NCBI RefSeq assembly: GCF_036178845.1 | Contig: NZ_CP108070.1 | Span: forward strand, 3,100,001 to 3,164,000 | DNA length: 64,000 nt | Direction of reading: 5' to 3' | Source: Streptomyces sp. NBC_00271 | GTDB lineage: Bacteria; Actinomycetota; Actinomycetes; Streptomycetales; Streptomycetaceae | Part shown: piece after piece, positions 51,702-60,842 of the stretch | Layout: the number at the start of each line of letters is the position of its first letter | Position numbering within the stretch: position 1 is the stretch's first letter | Notes under the pieces: generated by a model | What the model saw: the letters and a program-made list of their open reading frames with translations, nothing else | Databases searched by the model: none | Told to the model about the DNA's origin: nothing | Position numbers and translations under genes: made by a program

Positions 51702-52700
51702 GTGATCGTCGACTGCGCCATTTACCATCACGGGCGCCGGACGGAGGCCCCCGAGGACCTCTCCGACGCCCTGGATCTGGCACGCGCCGAGGGCGACGCG
51801 TTCATCTGGATCGGGCTGTACGAGCCGACGGAGCAGGAGTTCGACCTCGTCACCGAGGAGTTCGGGCTGCACCCGCTGGCGGTCGAGGACGCCCTCAAGG
51901 CGCATCAGCGGCCCAAGCTGGAGATGTACGACGATTCGCTGTTCGTGGTCCTGAAGCCGGTCGCGTACGAGGCGGAGAGCGATGTCGTCACCACCGGTGA
52001 GGTGATGGTGTTCATCGGGGACGCCTTCGTGGTGACCGTCCGGCACGGCGAGTGCTCGCCTCTCGCGCAGGTGCGCCGCCGACTGGAGGAGGACCCGGAG
52101 ATGCTGCGGCACGGGCCGACGGCGGTGCTCTACTCGATCGCCGACGCCACGGTCGACCACTACCTGGAAGTGGCGACCGAGCTCCAGACGGACCTGGAGG
52201 AGCTGGAGGCGGAGGTCTTCTCGCCGAGCGGCGGCGGTTCACGGCACACCGCGTCCAGGATCTACACGTTCAAGCGGCAGATCCTGGAGTTCCGGCGGGC
52301 CACGGTCCCCCTGACCGTTCCGCTGACCCGGCTCTCGGGCTCGGGCGCCGCCGGCACCCCGGTGCCGTTCGTGAACGAGAAGGCGCAGCCCTTCTTCCGC
52401 GACGTCAACGACCATCTGGCCCGTGTGAACGAGTCGGTGGAGGGCCTGGACCGACTGGTCTCGGACATCCTCGCGGCGCATCTCGCGCAGATGAGCGTGC
52501 GCCAGAACGACGACATGCGGAAGATCTCGGCGTGGGCGGCCATGGCCGCGGTCCCCACGATGATCGCCGGCATCTACGGCATGAACTTCGACCACATGCC
52601 CGAGTTGCACTGGCTCTGGTCGTACCCGGTGGTGATCCTGGCGATGGTGGCGCTGGAATTCCTGCTGTACCACCTCTTCAAGCGGCGAGGCTGGCTGTGA
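51702..52700 (+). CDS. corA: CorA-type magnesium/cobalt channel
   Basis: A 332-residue pentameric divalent-cation channel. The long N-terminal cytoplasmic domain (IVDCAIYHHGRRTEAPEDL, FGLHPLAVEDALKAHQRPKLEMYDD) is followed by a coiled helix and two C-terminal membrane segments. The signature YGMNF lies between them, and the positively charged tail FKRRGWL ends it. The GTG at 51702 is used; GGGAGA is upstream. It is divergent from the phosphatase gene across about 100 bp. Confidence 0.95.
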   Translation: MIVDCAIYHHGRRTEAPEDLSDALDLARAEGDAFIWIGLYEPTEQEFDLVTEEFGLHPLAVEDALKAHQRPKLEMYDDSLFVVLKPVAYEAESDVVTTGEVMVFIGDAFVVTVRHGECSPLAQVRRRLEEDPEMLRHGPTAVLYSIADATVDHYLEVATELQTDLEELEAEVFSPSGGGSRHTASRIYTFKRQILEFRRATVPLTVPLTRLSGSGAAGTPVPFVNEKAQPFFRDVNDHLARVNESVEGLDRLVSDILAAHLAQMSVRQNDDMRKISAWAAMAAVPTMIAGIYGMNFDHMPELHWLWSYPVVILAMVALEFLLYHLFKRRGWL

Positions 52701-52748
52701 CCGGCGCGCGACCGGTTGGGCGACGTACGGAGGGCCCGCGACCGCGGG

Positions 52749-53537
52749 TCACACCGCCTCCGGTGCGGGGGGCGCGGGGCCGCCCAGGGCGTCGCGGTGT
52801 TCCGGCATCTTCAGGGAGACCATGCGGCGCCAGCCCGCGGCGCGCTCGTAGGCGTAGACGGTGTGGATGGCCGCGGCGAGCGTCGCCGCCCTGGCCCTCG
52901 ACCAGCCGAGAATGCCTCCCATGTGGGCCATCACGGCAAGACTGACGTCCCGGTAGACGCGGATCTCGGCGAGCGCGCACGCGCGCAGCGTCCGCCGGAT
53001 GGCTGGGCCGTGTCCGGCGGACGCGAAGCGGAGCAGCTCCTCGTGGCAGTAGGCGAGGTGCCGGTCCTCATCCTCGGAGATCATCCGGACCGCGCGACCG
53101 ATGTCGGGATGGTCGGCGAAGTGCCTGAGCAGCAGCTCCATCTGCTCGGAGGCACGCTGCTCGGTGACCCTGCTGTGGGCGAGGTAGGTGACGATGTCCC
53201 GTACGGTGAGTCGCTGCCGGCTCTTCAGCTTGTCGTGGGCGAGGCCGATCCCGTGCCGTTCCAGGAGCATCGTGTAGTCGGTGTCGGCCGGGACCTCGAC
53301 CGGCGTGAGGCCGCGCTTGTGCATCAGGGCGTTGAAGATCCGCCCGTGCTTGTCCTCGTCGGCGCCGTGCCGGGTGATCTTCGGGGCGAGTTCGTGTGCG
53401 CTCGGCGGAACGAGGGCGGCGATGCGCGCGTTCTCCCAGCCACCCTGCGACTCCCCGCTGGCGGCGATGGAGCAGAAGAGCCGGAACGAATCGTCGTTGT
53501 CGAGGATCTCCTGGAACAGACTCTTGGCCGACAGCAT
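52749..53537 (-). CDS. Ferritin-like helical protein
   Basis: A 262-residue, all-helical protein. Possible di-iron ligands come in pairs: HGADEDKHGRIFNALMHKRG and MISEDEDRHLAYCHEELL (E-x-D-x-H patterns), with QRASEQMELLLRHF between. It resembles ferritin-like proteins of Streptomyces with no assigned reaction; an oxidase or metal-storage role is a guess. The ATG at 53537 follows AAAGGG. It is convergent with corA and 237 bp from the LLM gene. Confidence 0.72.
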   Translation of the reverse strand: MLSAKSLFQEILDNDDSFRLFCSIAASGESQGGWENARIAALVPPSAHELAPKITRHGADEDKHGRIFNALMHKRGLTPVEVPADTDYTMLLERHGIGLAHDKLKSRQRLTVRDIVTYLAHSRVTEQRASEQMELLLRHFADHPDIGRAVRMISEDEDRHLAYCHEELLRFASAGHGPAIRRTLRACALAEIRVYRDVSLAVMAHMGGILGWSRARAATLAAAIHTVYAYERAAGWRRMVSLKMPEHRDALGGPAPPAPEAV

Positions 53538-53691
53538 CGATGACACCCTTTCCGCAGGGTCCGCAGAAAACGAGTCAAATGGGATGCCGAGGGCGCGGCA
53601 ACCGATGTGTCGGACAAATGCGCCGAACGAAGGATGACGGGGCGGGCCCGAGCGCGTAACCCAGGGCACGCCTGCGCGTTGTTCCCCGTGA

Positions 53692-53733
53692 CGGCCGTGG
53701 CGGGGAAGACCCCCCGAGCCCCCACCACGGCCG
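53692..53733 (-). terminator. Terminator downstream of the LLM oxidoreductase
   Basis: CGGCCGTGG (53692-53700) and CCACGGCCG (53725-53733) form a 9-bp stem about 40 nt beyond the LLM gene's stop on the minus strand. Confidence 0.6.
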
Positions 53734-53774
53734 CGGAACTTCTTCCGTCCCTCCGGGGGAAGAGTTGCGACGCG

Positions 53775-54830
53775 TTACGCCAGACCGGCCCGCTCCAGCG
53801 CGTCCGAGCCGGCGCGGAGCGAGGCGATCCGGTCCTCCAGCGTGAAGCCGGCCGGCGACAGCGTGAGCGTGGTGACACCCGCCTCCGCGTAGGCCTTCAT
53901 CCGCTCGGCGATGCGGTCCACGGAGCCGAGCAGGGTGGTCTGGTCGATCAGCGCGTGCGGAACGGCGGCGGCCGCGCCCTCCTTGTCGCCGGACAGGTAC
54001 TTGTCCTGGATCTCGGCGGCCTCCTTCTCGTACCCCATGCGCTGGGCGAGCTGGTTGTAGAAGTTCTGCTTACGGCTGCCCATGCCGCCGACGTACAGCG
54101 CGGTGTAGGGGCGGAACATGTCGGCGAGCGCCGTCACGTCCTTGTCGGCGCCGACGGCGAGCGGCAGCGTCGGACAGACGTCGAAACCCTCCATGGTCTT
54201 GCCGGCCTTCTCTCGACCCGCGCGCAGATGGCGGAGCGCGGTGTCCTCGAGGTGCTCGGCCGAGGGGAAGATCAGCAGGGCGCCGTCGGCGATCTCGCCG
54301 GTCTGCTCCAGGTTCTTCGGGCCGATCGCGGCGATGTACAGCGGGATGTGCTCGCGCTGCGGGTGCACGGTCAGCTTGATCGGCTTGCCCGGGCCGTCCG
54401 GCAGCGGCAGCGTCCAGTGCTCACCCTCGTACGACAGCCGCTCGCGGGTCATCGCCTTGCGTACGATCTCGACGTACTCGCGGGTGCGTGCCAGCGGCTT
54501 GTCGAACTTGACGCCGTACCAGCCCTCGGAGACCTGCGGCCCGGAGACGCCGAGGCCGAGGCGGAAGCGCCCGCCGGAGAGCGAGTCGAGCGTCGCGGCG
54601 GTCATCGCGGTCATCGCGGGCTGACGGGCCGGGATCTGGAAGATCGCCGAGCCGACGTCGATGCGCTCGGTCTTGGCGGCGACCCAGGTGAGCACGGTGG
54701 CCGCGTCCGAGCCGTACGCCTCGGCGGCCCAGCACACCGCGTATCCCAGTCGGTCGGCCTCCTGGGCGACGGCGAGATTGTCCGCGTCCATTCCGCCGCC
54801 CCAGTAGCCGAGGTTGATCCCGAGCTGCAT
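53775..54830 (-). CDS. LLM-class F420-dependent oxidoreductase
   Basis: A 351-residue luciferase-like monooxygenase-fold enzyme. It has the family opening MQLGINLGYWGG, WAAEAYGSDAATVL, TERIDVGSAIFQIPARQPAMTAM, FRLGLGVSGPQVSEGWYG and YIAAIGPKNLEQTGEIADG, which resemble mycobacterial F420-dependent members. It probably uses deazaflavin F420 to reduce or oxidise a small molecule; the substrate is unknown. No clear ribosome site precedes the ATG at 54830. It is divergent from the aldo/keto reductase gene. Confidence 0.88.
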   Translation of the reverse strand: MQLGINLGYWGGGMDADNLAVAQEADRLGYAVCWAAEAYGSDAATVLTWVAAKTERIDVGSAIFQIPARQPAMTAMTAATLDSLSGGRFRLGLGVSGPQVSEGWYGVKFDKPLARTREYVEIVRKAMTRERLSYEGEHWTLPLPDGPGKPIKLTVHPQREHIPLYIAAIGPKNLEQTGEIADGALLIFPSAEHLEDTALRHLRAGREKAGKTMEGFDVCPTLPLAVGADKDVTALADMFRPYTALYVGGMGSRKQNFYNQLAQRMGYEKEAAEIQDKYLSGDKEGAAAAVPHALIDQTTLLGSVDRIAERMKAYAEAGVTTLTLSPAGFTLEDRIASLRAGSDALERAGLA

Positions 54831-54980
54831 GGCCGATCCCCTTACCGATCAGTAACGTCCCTTGTGCCGCAGACCCTAGCGCGCTGGTGGGCGCGGTGAC
54901 AGGAACGGCTTCAGGTCTGATCATCCAGGTTGTCCACAGGGCCCCCACGACGCGAGTTTTGGCCAGTAATCTCGGCGTCC

Positions 54981-55964
54981 ATGGAGCAGAGGCATCTCGG
55001 CCGTACCGGCCTGCGTGTGTCCCGGATCGGACTCGGCACCCTCACGTGGGGGCGGGACACCGACGAGCACGACGCCGCGGAGCTGTTGAAGGTGTTCTGG
55101 GAAGCGGGCGGGAACCTCGTCGACACCGCGGATGTGTACGGGGACGGGGAGTCGGAGTACCTGCTCGGACAACTCATAGAGGGGCTCGTGCCGCGTCGCG
55201 ACCTGGTCATTTCCACGAAGGCGGGCAGTGTGCCCGACCCGGACCGGCGATTCGACGGCTCGCGCGGGCATCTCCTGTCGGCACTCGACGCCTCGCTCCA
55301 GCGCCTCGGCACGGACTACGTGGATCTGTGGCACGTCCACGCCTTCGACCCGGACACCCCGCTGGACGAGACCCTCCAGGCGCTCGACCTCGCGGTCAGC
55401 AGCGGTCGCGCGCGGTACGCGGGGGTGTCCAACTTCTGCGGCTGGCAGCTCGCCAAGGCGGCGACCTGGCAGCTGGCGGCGCCCGGGACACGGACGCGGA
55501 TCGCGAGTACGCAGATGGAGTACTCCCTGCTCCAGCGTGGCGTGGAGCGGGAAGTGCTGCCCGCGGCGCTCGACCTCGGCGTGGGACTGCTGCCGTCCTC
55601 CCCGCTCGGGCGGGGTGTGCTCACCGGGAAGTACCGGGGCGGCACACCGTCGGACTCCCGGGGCGGCTCGGAGCACCTCGCGCCGTTCGTCGCGCCGTAC
55701 CTGGACGACACGGCGAGCGGCATCGTGGACGCGGTGACGACGGCGGCGGACGGCCTCGCGGTCACGCCGTTGCAGGTCGCCCTCGCCTGGGTCCGCGACC
55801 GGCCAGGTGTCGCCGCCCCGATCGTCGGCGCGCGCAACGCGCAGCAGCTCACGGCCGCGTTGTCAGTGGAGACCCTTAGTCTTCCTGACGAGATCTGCCG
55901 GGCGCTCGACGACGTGTCGGCACCGGTGCACCACTATCCCGATCACGACTGGAGCACGCTGTGA
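54981..55964 (+). CDS. Aldo/keto reductase
   Basis: A 327-residue NADPH-dependent reductase of the AKR barrel family. The catalytic tetrad is visible: Asp and Tyr in VDTADVYGDGESEYLLGQ, Lys in VISTKAG and His in DLWHVHAFD. The cofactor end has PIVGARNAQQL. The ATG at 54981 has little ribosome site and sits close to a plausible promoter, so it may be leaderless. The stop overlaps the next start (GTGA), coupling it to the RecD-like protein gene. Confidence 0.92.
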   Translation: MEQRHLGRTGLRVSRIGLGTLTWGRDTDEHDAAELLKVFWEAGGNLVDTADVYGDGESEYLLGQLIEGLVPRRDLVISTKAGSVPDPDRRFDGSRGHLLSALDASLQRLGTDYVDLWHVHAFDPDTPLDETLQALDLAVSSGRARYAGVSNFCGWQLAKAATWQLAAPGTRTRIASTQMEYSLLQRGVEREVLPAALDLGVGLLPSSPLGRGVLTGKYRGGTPSDSRGGSEHLAPFVAPYLDDTASGIVDAVTTAADGLAVTPLQVALAWVRDRPGVAAPIVGARNAQQLTAALSVETLSLPDEICRALDDVSAPVHHYPDHDWSTL

Positions 55965-58195
55965 GCACGGAGCCCGAGACCACGGAGGAAGTGGAGCCGG
56001 GGACGCCGGGCGCGGGAGCGACCGCCGACCCGCAGGACGTGGACACGGATACGGATACGGACGCGGACACGGATACAGACGCGGCCGCGGTCACGGACGC
56101 GGTCGAGGGCGGCGCGGAAACCGAAGGCGCGGCGGACGCCGCGAAGCTGTCCGAGGCAGAGGCCGAGTTGGCGGCGCAGCGGCTGGAGCGGGAGCGGATC
56201 GAGCGGCGGAAGGCCGAGAAGCAGGGGCCGATCGCGGCCGGGACCAAGCTCAGCGGGACGGCCGCCGATCTGCTCGCGGCGGTGCGGGCCGTGGAAAGCG
56301 GCGAGAAGCCCGTGGCCACCGCCTTCCGTGAGCCCGAGCCGACGCCGCGCAGGGCGGTCGCCCCTGAGCCCGTGCCGCGCCCGCAGCCGGTGGCCGCCCC
56401 GGCCGAGACCTCGGCGGCCCCCGCACCGGAAGCCGCCGCCGCCGTACGCGCCGTACTGGTCGAAGGCGGCGCACCCGACACCCTCGCACCGAGTGCCCTC
56501 GCGGCACTCGGCGAGGGCGCGGACGGCCGGCTGCGCGAGGACCCCTGGCAGTTGCTGCGCGTCGCCGGGGTGCGGCCCGAGCAGGCCGACGGGTTCGCCC
56601 GCGCGCTGCTCGGCGCGGAGTGCCGCCCGGACGACGAGCGGCGCGGGCGGGCGGTCACCGTGTGGCTCCTCGAGCAGGCGGCCCTCGCCGGGCACACCGC
56701 TCTCGACGCCCCGGCGCTCACCGCCGCGCTCGCCCAGCGCGCGGTGCCGGATCCGGACGCGGCCGTGCAGAGCGCCCTCGCGGAGGGGGACGCGCTGGTC
56801 TTCCAGGACGCCCTCGACACCGCGCCCCCGGCCCAGGAGGAGGGCGCCGAGGAGTCCGAGGAGCGCCCGGTCCGCGTCCTCATCGGCCTGGAGCGGTACG
56901 CGCTGGCCGAGGAGAGCCTCGCCGACGGACTGGCCCGGGTCATGAACTCCGTACCGAAGACCGACGGCTCCGCCGACGGATGGGAGCAGGCCGCCGCGTC
57001 GGCCACCCGCTCCGCCGCGGAGCTGATCCGGGCGGTCGCGGGCCACGGCCTGGTCCTGCACACCGGCGGGCACGCGTCGCAGGCCGAGGCGGCGGCACTG
57101 CTGCACGCCGCGCGCGGTCTCGGCCTGCGCGGCTGGGCGGCTACCCACACGCCGAGCGGCCGCGACGACTGCACGGCCCGGATGGCGCGGTACGACCTGG
57201 CGGACGGCTCCTCGGGCGACGCCGGGGACGGGCCGGTCACCGGGGTCGCCACCGTCGCGGGACTCCTCTCGGGCACCGAGGGCCCGGGCCGGGACGCGGA
57301 AGGCGCCTTCGACCTGGACCTCCTGGTCGTCCTGGACGCACCGCAGCTGGACGTCGAGACGGCGGCGATGCTCGCCGAATCGCTGCCGGACGGCACGCGG
57401 CTGGTGCTGAGCGGGGACCCGGGAGTGCTGTGGTCGGCGGGTCCGGGGCGGGTCTTCGCCGATCTGCTCGCCGCCCGGGTGTGCCCGCAGGTGGCCTCGC
57501 GGACGCCGGACCCCGGCCCCGTCGGGGAGCTGGTCTCCGGGGTCGGCATCGGCGAGCTGAACCAGGTCGAGGCGCCCGGCAAGGAAGTCGTGATCGTCCC
57601 CGTGCGGGACGCCGGCGAGGCGGTGCACCGGACCGTGCAGCTGGTCGCGGACTCGGTGCCGCGCGCCATCGGCATCCCGGCCGAGCAGACGCAGGTGATC
57701 ACCCCGGGGCACGGCGGCGCCGTCGGCACCCGCGCACTCAACAGCGCGCTCAAGGAGCGGCTGAACCCGGGCCCCGGCCGCTTCGGGGGCTTCGACCCCG
57801 GGGACCGCGTCGCCCACTCCCCCGCTCCGGGTCGTACGACGGTGGGGCACGTGGTGAAGGCCGATGCCGACGGGCTGCACCTGGAGTGCTCGGGTCTGCC
57901 CGTCGTCGTACCGAAGGAGCGGGTGGAGCAGTCCGTACGGCACGGCTGGGCGCTCACGGCGCACCAGGCGGTCGGTCTGCGCTGGCCCGCCGCGGTCGTG
58001 GTGCTCCCCGGTGACGCCGCGGCGGCCCTGACCAGGCCTTGGGTCTACACGGCCTTCGGCCGGGCCGAGCGCCATCTGTCCGTGGTCCACGGGGTGGAGC
58101 AGGCCCTGCAGCGGGCGGTGGCCGAGGTCCCGCAGAAGCCCCGCACCACGCGCCTGCCCGCCCTGCTCAAGGCACAGGTCCCGGCGGCGGGCTGA
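55961..58195 (+). CDS. RecD-like HhH protein lacking a Walker A motif
   Basis: A 744-residue protein. Residues about 28-40 are an acidic Asp-Thr repeat (DTDTDTDADTDTDA), then an Ala/Glu/Arg helix and a Pro/Ala linker. A helix-hairpin-helix-like part (WQLLRVAGVRPEQADGFARALLG) follows, then a RecD2-like ATPase core. Where Walker A belongs the sequence is GHGLVLHTGGHASQAEAAALL, with no Gly-Lys-Thr. The Walker B-like strand is LLVVLDAPQLDVETA, without the Glu, while RLVLSGDPGVLWSAGPGRVFADLL and the final WALTAHQAVGLRWPAAVVVL keep helicase form. It is therefore probably a non-hydrolysing pseudo-helicase. GTG start. Confidence 0.75.
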   Translation: MSTEPETTEEVEPGTPGAGATADPQDVDTDTDTDADTDTDAAAVTDAVEGGAETEGAADAAKLSEAEAELAAQRLERERIERRKAEKQGPIAAGTKLSGTAADLLAAVRAVESGEKPVATAFREPEPTPRRAVAPEPVPRPQPVAAPAETSAAPAPEAAAAVRAVLVEGGAPDTLAPSALAALGEGADGRLREDPWQLLRVAGVRPEQADGFARALLGAECRPDDERRGRAVTVWLLEQAALAGHTALDAPALTAALAQRAVPDPDAAVQSALAEGDALVFQDALDTAPPAQEEGAEESEERPVRVLIGLERYALAEESLADGLARVMNSVPKTDGSADGWEQAAASATRSAAELIRAVAGHGLVLHTGGHASQAEAAALLHAARGLGLRGWAATHTPSGRDDCTARMARYDLADGSSGDAGDGPVTGVATVAGLLSGTEGPGRDAEGAFDLDLLVVLDAPQLDVETAAMLAESLPDGTRLVLSGDPGVLWSAGPGRVFADLLAARVCPQVASRTPDPGPVGELVSGVGIGELNQVEAPGKEVVIVPVRDAGEAVHRTVQLVADSVPRAIGIPAEQTQVITPGHGGAVGTRALNSALKERLNPGPGRFGGFDPGDRVAHSPAPGRTTVGHVVKADADGLHLECSGLPVVVPKERVEQSVRHGWALTAHQAVGLRWPAAVVVLPGDAAAALTRPWVYTAFGRAERHLSVVHGVEQALQRAVAEVPQKPRTTRLPALLKAQVPAAG

Positions 58196-58227
58196 GCCGC
58201 CGGCCAGGGACACGGCTCCCGTACGCG

Positions 58228-58269
58228 GGAAGGTGGCGGCCACCGGGCTTCCGGTGACCGCCACCTTCC
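58228..58269. terminator. Strong bidirectional terminator
   Basis: 58228-58246 pairs with 58251-58269 (GGAAGGTGGCGG...CCGCCACCTTCC), 19 bp with one mismatch and a 4-nt loop, between convergent genes. Confidence 0.85.
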
Positions 58270-58329
58270 GGTGACGCGGTGCTCAGCGCTCCCGCGACGG
58301 CCTGCTCAGGATCTCCTTCGACGCGGTGC

Positions 58330-59037
58330 TCAGCGATCGGCGTCCAGCGGCTCCAGATCCCCGTCCTCGTCCAGTTCGGAGTCCGGGGCGAGGTCGTCCT
58401 CCAGCTCGTCGTCCTCCGACTCGTCGTCGAAGACCGCGCTGACGTCGAAGCGGCAGACCACGCGCTGCGGGTCGATCGCCTCGAAGGGGGTCTCCAGCCA
58501 CTCGCCGGGGTCGGCCGGTTCGTCGGCGGCCGTGACCCAGAGTGTGGAGTCGCCCTCCTCCAGGCCGAACTCCTTGTGCCGGGAGGCGATCTCGTCCGGC
58601 TCGAACTCGCCGAACAGGACCCCCAGCGCCCCGTGCACCGTGCCGGACGCCGCGTCGAAGCCCGCGGCCGCGGTGGCCCCGTTCTCCTCCACGGCCTCCA
58701 CCCGCTGGGCCTGTGCCAGCAGTCGCTGCGGCTCCACCACCGCGTAGTCCCGGCGGATCAGCACGCTCAGCGCGTTCGGCTCCTCGGGGCCCGTGTACGG
58801 CGGCAGCGTGTCGTCGCTGCCGGGGATCTCGAAGGGAGTGACCTCGTCATAGCGGTCGTAGAGCAGCTCGTCGTACTCTTCGGCCGCGGCGGCCAGCTCG
58901 TTGAACGCCTCGTATACGGCCGGGTCGTCATCGCCCGACCTGCGCTCGACCGCGGCCAGGTGGCGGTCGAGTGCGGTCTTGACAGCCTCGGCGGCGGCGC
59001 GTACCTCGGCAGTGGTGGGCTGCACAGCATCAGACAT
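58330..59037 (-). CDS. Conserved acidic hypothetical protein
   Basis: A 235-residue protein, helical at the N-terminus (TTAEVRAAAEAVKTALDRHLAAVE), with a mixed middle domain (LSVLIRRDYAVVEPQRLL, GALGVLFGEFEPDEIASRHKEFGL) and a very acidic tail (DDESEDDELEDDLAPDSELDEDGD). I do not recognise a function. No ribosome site precedes the ATG at 59037, while TAGCGT lies about 15 nt upstream, so a leaderless message is possible. It is divergent from the DUF5703 gene across 47 bp. Confidence 0.75.
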   Translation of the reverse strand: MSDAVQPTTAEVRAAAEAVKTALDRHLAAVERRSGDDDPAVYEAFNELAAAAEEYDELLYDRYDEVTPFEIPGSDDTLPPYTGPEEPNALSVLIRRDYAVVEPQRLLAQAQRVEAVEENGATAAAGFDAASGTVHGALGVLFGEFEPDEIASRHKEFGLEEGDSTLWVTAADEPADPGEWLETPFEAIDPQRVVCRFDVSAVFDDESEDDELEDDLAPDSELDEDGDLEPLDADR

Positions 59038-59084
59038 AGTGCAGACGCTATCCGTACAGGGCCTCTGCCCGCACAATAGATGCG

Positions 59085-59273
59085 ATGCCGGAATACGAAT
59101 TTGTCGACGTGTACGTGCCGCGCGGGGTGTCCCGCAAGGAGACGACACGCCTGCTGACGGACCATGCGGAGTACGGACACTGGGAGTTGGACCGCCTCAG
59201 CTTGCACCGCGACGGCAGCCGCAAGGTGCGGCTGCGCCGGCGGATCATCCGCCAGGTGCGTGCCACGTGGTGA
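59085..59273 (+). CDS. DUF5703-family small protein
   Basis: A 62-residue basic protein: MPEYEFVDVYVPRGVSRKE, then LLTDHAEYGHWELDRLSL and an Arg-rich end (RKVRLRRRIIRQVRATW). It matches a very conserved small Streptomyces protein of unknown role; charge and size would suit nucleic-acid binding, which is only a guess. A leaderless or very short 5' leader is likely because the divergent start is only 47 bp away. Confidence 0.8.
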   Translation: MPEYEFVDVYVPRGVSRKETTRLLTDHAEYGHWELDRLSLHRDGSRKVRLRRRIIRQVRATW

Positions 59274-59290
59274 GCGAAAGCGGCTGAAAC

Positions 59291-59363
59291 GGAGCGGGCC
59301 CCGCCCGACGTGCGGACCCGCTCCGATCGCTTCGCCACAGGGGATGTCTGTGGCGAAGCGATC
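59291..59363. terminator. Two consecutive hairpins, second with a perfect 15-bp stem
   Basis: GGAGCGGG (59291-59298) pairs with CCCGCTCC (59317-59324). Then GATCGCTTCGCCACA (59325-59339) pairs with TGTGGCGAAGCGATC (59349-59363). They lie between the convergent DUF5703 and chaplin genes. Confidence 0.88.
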
Positions 59364-59429
59364 ACGCCTGCCCCGGCCCCCGTTCCAGGCCCGGACACTT
59401 CTCTCTGTCCTGCCGACCTGTCCTGCCGA

Positions 59430-60311
59430 CTACGCGCCTGAGCGCGCCCGGCGGTAGAGCACGGCGCCCGCCAGCAGCGCGCCCGCGCCCGCCGGGATCA
59501 CCGCGCCGATCGGCAGGTCACTGCCGGTGTGGGCGAGCTGCGCCGCGGCGCTCTGCGGCTGGGAGACGTTCTGCGTCCCCGGGTGGTTGGGGTGCGAGGC
59601 GGGCGGCGTACCCGGGGTTCCGGGGTGCCCGGGCGTACCCGGGTGTCCGGGATTCCCGGGCTGACCCGGGTTCCCGGGGTGTCCGGGCTGACCGGGGTGC
59701 CCCGGCTGTCCCGGGTTCCCGGGCTGACCCGGCTGTCCCGGGTGACCAGGGTGTCCCGGGTGACCAGGGTGTCCCGGGTGACCAGGGTGTCCCGGGTGTC
59801 CCGGGTGACCAGGCTGACCGGGGTGGCCGCCGCCGGGCGGATAGTGGGTGTGGCCGCCGTGTCCGTTCGCGCAGTCATTGCCCATCGCCGGGTTGCCGAC
59901 TCCGACGACGTTCACGCTGTTGCCGCACACGTTGACCGGCACGTCGATCGGCACCTGGACGTGGTTGCCGGAGCCGACGCCCGGCGAGCCACTCGCGTGC
60001 CCGCCGGCGTGGGAGCCGCCGCCCGAGTGCGAACCGCCGCCCCCGTGCCCCCCGGCGGACGACCCACCGCCGTCGTTGACGCACTTGTTGCCCATCGCCG
60101 GGTTGAGCAGCCCGACGACGTTCACGGTGTTGCCGCAGACGTTGATCGGCACGTGCACCGGTGCCTGCACCGTGTTGCCCGACAGCACGCCGGGCGAGTT
60201 GGAACTGGCGCCGCTCGCACCCGAGTCGGCGTGTGCGTAGCCTCCGGTCGCGGCGAGTACGCCGGTCGCGGCCGCCACGGTCATCAGGCCCTTGCGGGTG
60301 ACCTGTCGCAT
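59430..60311 (-). CDS. chpC: Long, sortase-anchored chaplin (ChpC-like) with collagen-like repeats
   Basis: A 293-residue cell-wall-anchored chaplin. It has a Sec signal ([22 protein letters not shown]) and two chaplin domains: the first about residues 30-70 with [20 protein letters not shown], the second about 107-150 with [20 protein letters not shown]. Each has a Cys pair and an Asn-rich amyloid-forming core. These are separated by a Gly/His/Ser linker. About 80 residues of Pro-Gly-x repeats ([12 protein letters not shown], then PGQPGNPG) follow, and the sortase signal LAHTG, a membrane segment and an Arg tail end it. Chaplins coat aerial hyphae with a hydrophobic rodlet layer. The ATG at 60311 has AGGG upstream. 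Confidence 0.93.
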   Translation of the reverse strand: MRQVTRKGLMTVAAATGVLAATGGYAHADSGASGASSNSPGVLSGNTVQAPVHVPINVCGNTVNVVGLLNPAMGNKCVNDGGGSSAGGHGGGGSHSGGGSHAGGHASGSPGVGSGNHVQVPIDVPVNVCGNSVNVVGVGNPAMGNDCANGHGGHTHYPPGGGHPGQPGHPGHPGHPGHPGHPGHPGHPGHPGQPGQPGNPGQPGHPGQPGHPGNPGQPGNPGHPGTPGHPGTPGTPPASHPNHPGTQNVSQPQSAAAQLAHTGSDLPIGAVIPAGAGALLAGAVLYRRARSGA

Positions 60312-60394
60312 AGCTGAATTCCCTGCCTTAGTCCTTGGCTTGGACCCTCCGGAAAGCGCACGCATCCGTCCCGTGCGTGCGCCGAAAGCCGGTC

Positions 60395-60427
60395 GGCCCC
60401 GGAGCGCATGGCGCACGCTCCGGGGCC
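60395..60427 (-). terminator. chpH terminator
   Basis: GGCCCCGGAGCG (60395-60406) and CGCTCCGGGGCC (60416-60427) form a perfect 12-bp stem with a 9-nt loop, between chpH and chpC, so the two chaplin genes are probably regulated separately. Confidence 0.85.
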
Positions 60428-60462
60428 GACGGGCTCAGACCCTCATGGGGTGAGGCACAACG

Positions 60463-60696
60463 TCACTTGTTGATGCAGGTGTTGCCGAAGGCGGGGTTCA
60501 GCAGCCCGATCACGGAGACCGTGTTGCCGCAGACGTTCACCGGGACGTGAACCGGCACCTGGATGACGTTGCCGGAGATGACGCCCGGGGAGTGCACAGC
60601 GGCACCCTGGGCACCCGAGTCGGCGACAGCCAGGCCCGCACCCGCGAGAACCAGACCACCAGTGGCAGCCGCAGCAGCGACGACCTTCTTGATCAT
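60463..60696 (-). CDS. chpH: Short chaplin ChpH
   Basis: A 77-residue secreted chaplin: a signal peptide (IKKVVAAAAATGGLVLAGAG, cleaved near AVA) and one chaplin domain ([36 protein letters not shown], two Cys). The mature peptide of about 50 residues assembles as surface-active amyloid. The ribosome site AAGGAGGAAT before the ATG is near ideal, fitting a highly expressed structural protein. Its order beside chpC matches S. coelicolor SCO1674 and SCO1675. Confidence 0.95.
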   Translation of the reverse strand: MIKKVVAAAAATGGLVLAGAGLAVADSGAQGAAVHSPGVISGNVIQVPVHVPVNVCGNTVSVIGLLNPAFGNTCINK

Positions 60697-60842
60697 TATT
60701 CCTCCTTGTAGGCAAATGCGATCCCCAAGTAGCGGATCACATCACCTGTAACGAGGAAGAAGTATTTGAGCTACGAGCTTATGGTCCCATTCACCCGTCC
60801 CGGGCGATCTCCGCACGTACGGGCGATTGCGGGCGTCAACGT

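Noticed and set aside
55943..58264. Long minus-strand frames over the RecD-like gene
   Set aside because: Arg/Ser/Ala-rich shadow translations; the plus strand has the coupled GTG start and helicase-like motifs.
59529..60317. Repeat-rich plus-strand frame antisense to chpC
   Set aside because: It is the mirror of the Pro-Gly repeat DNA; chpC has signal, chaplin domains and sortase motif.
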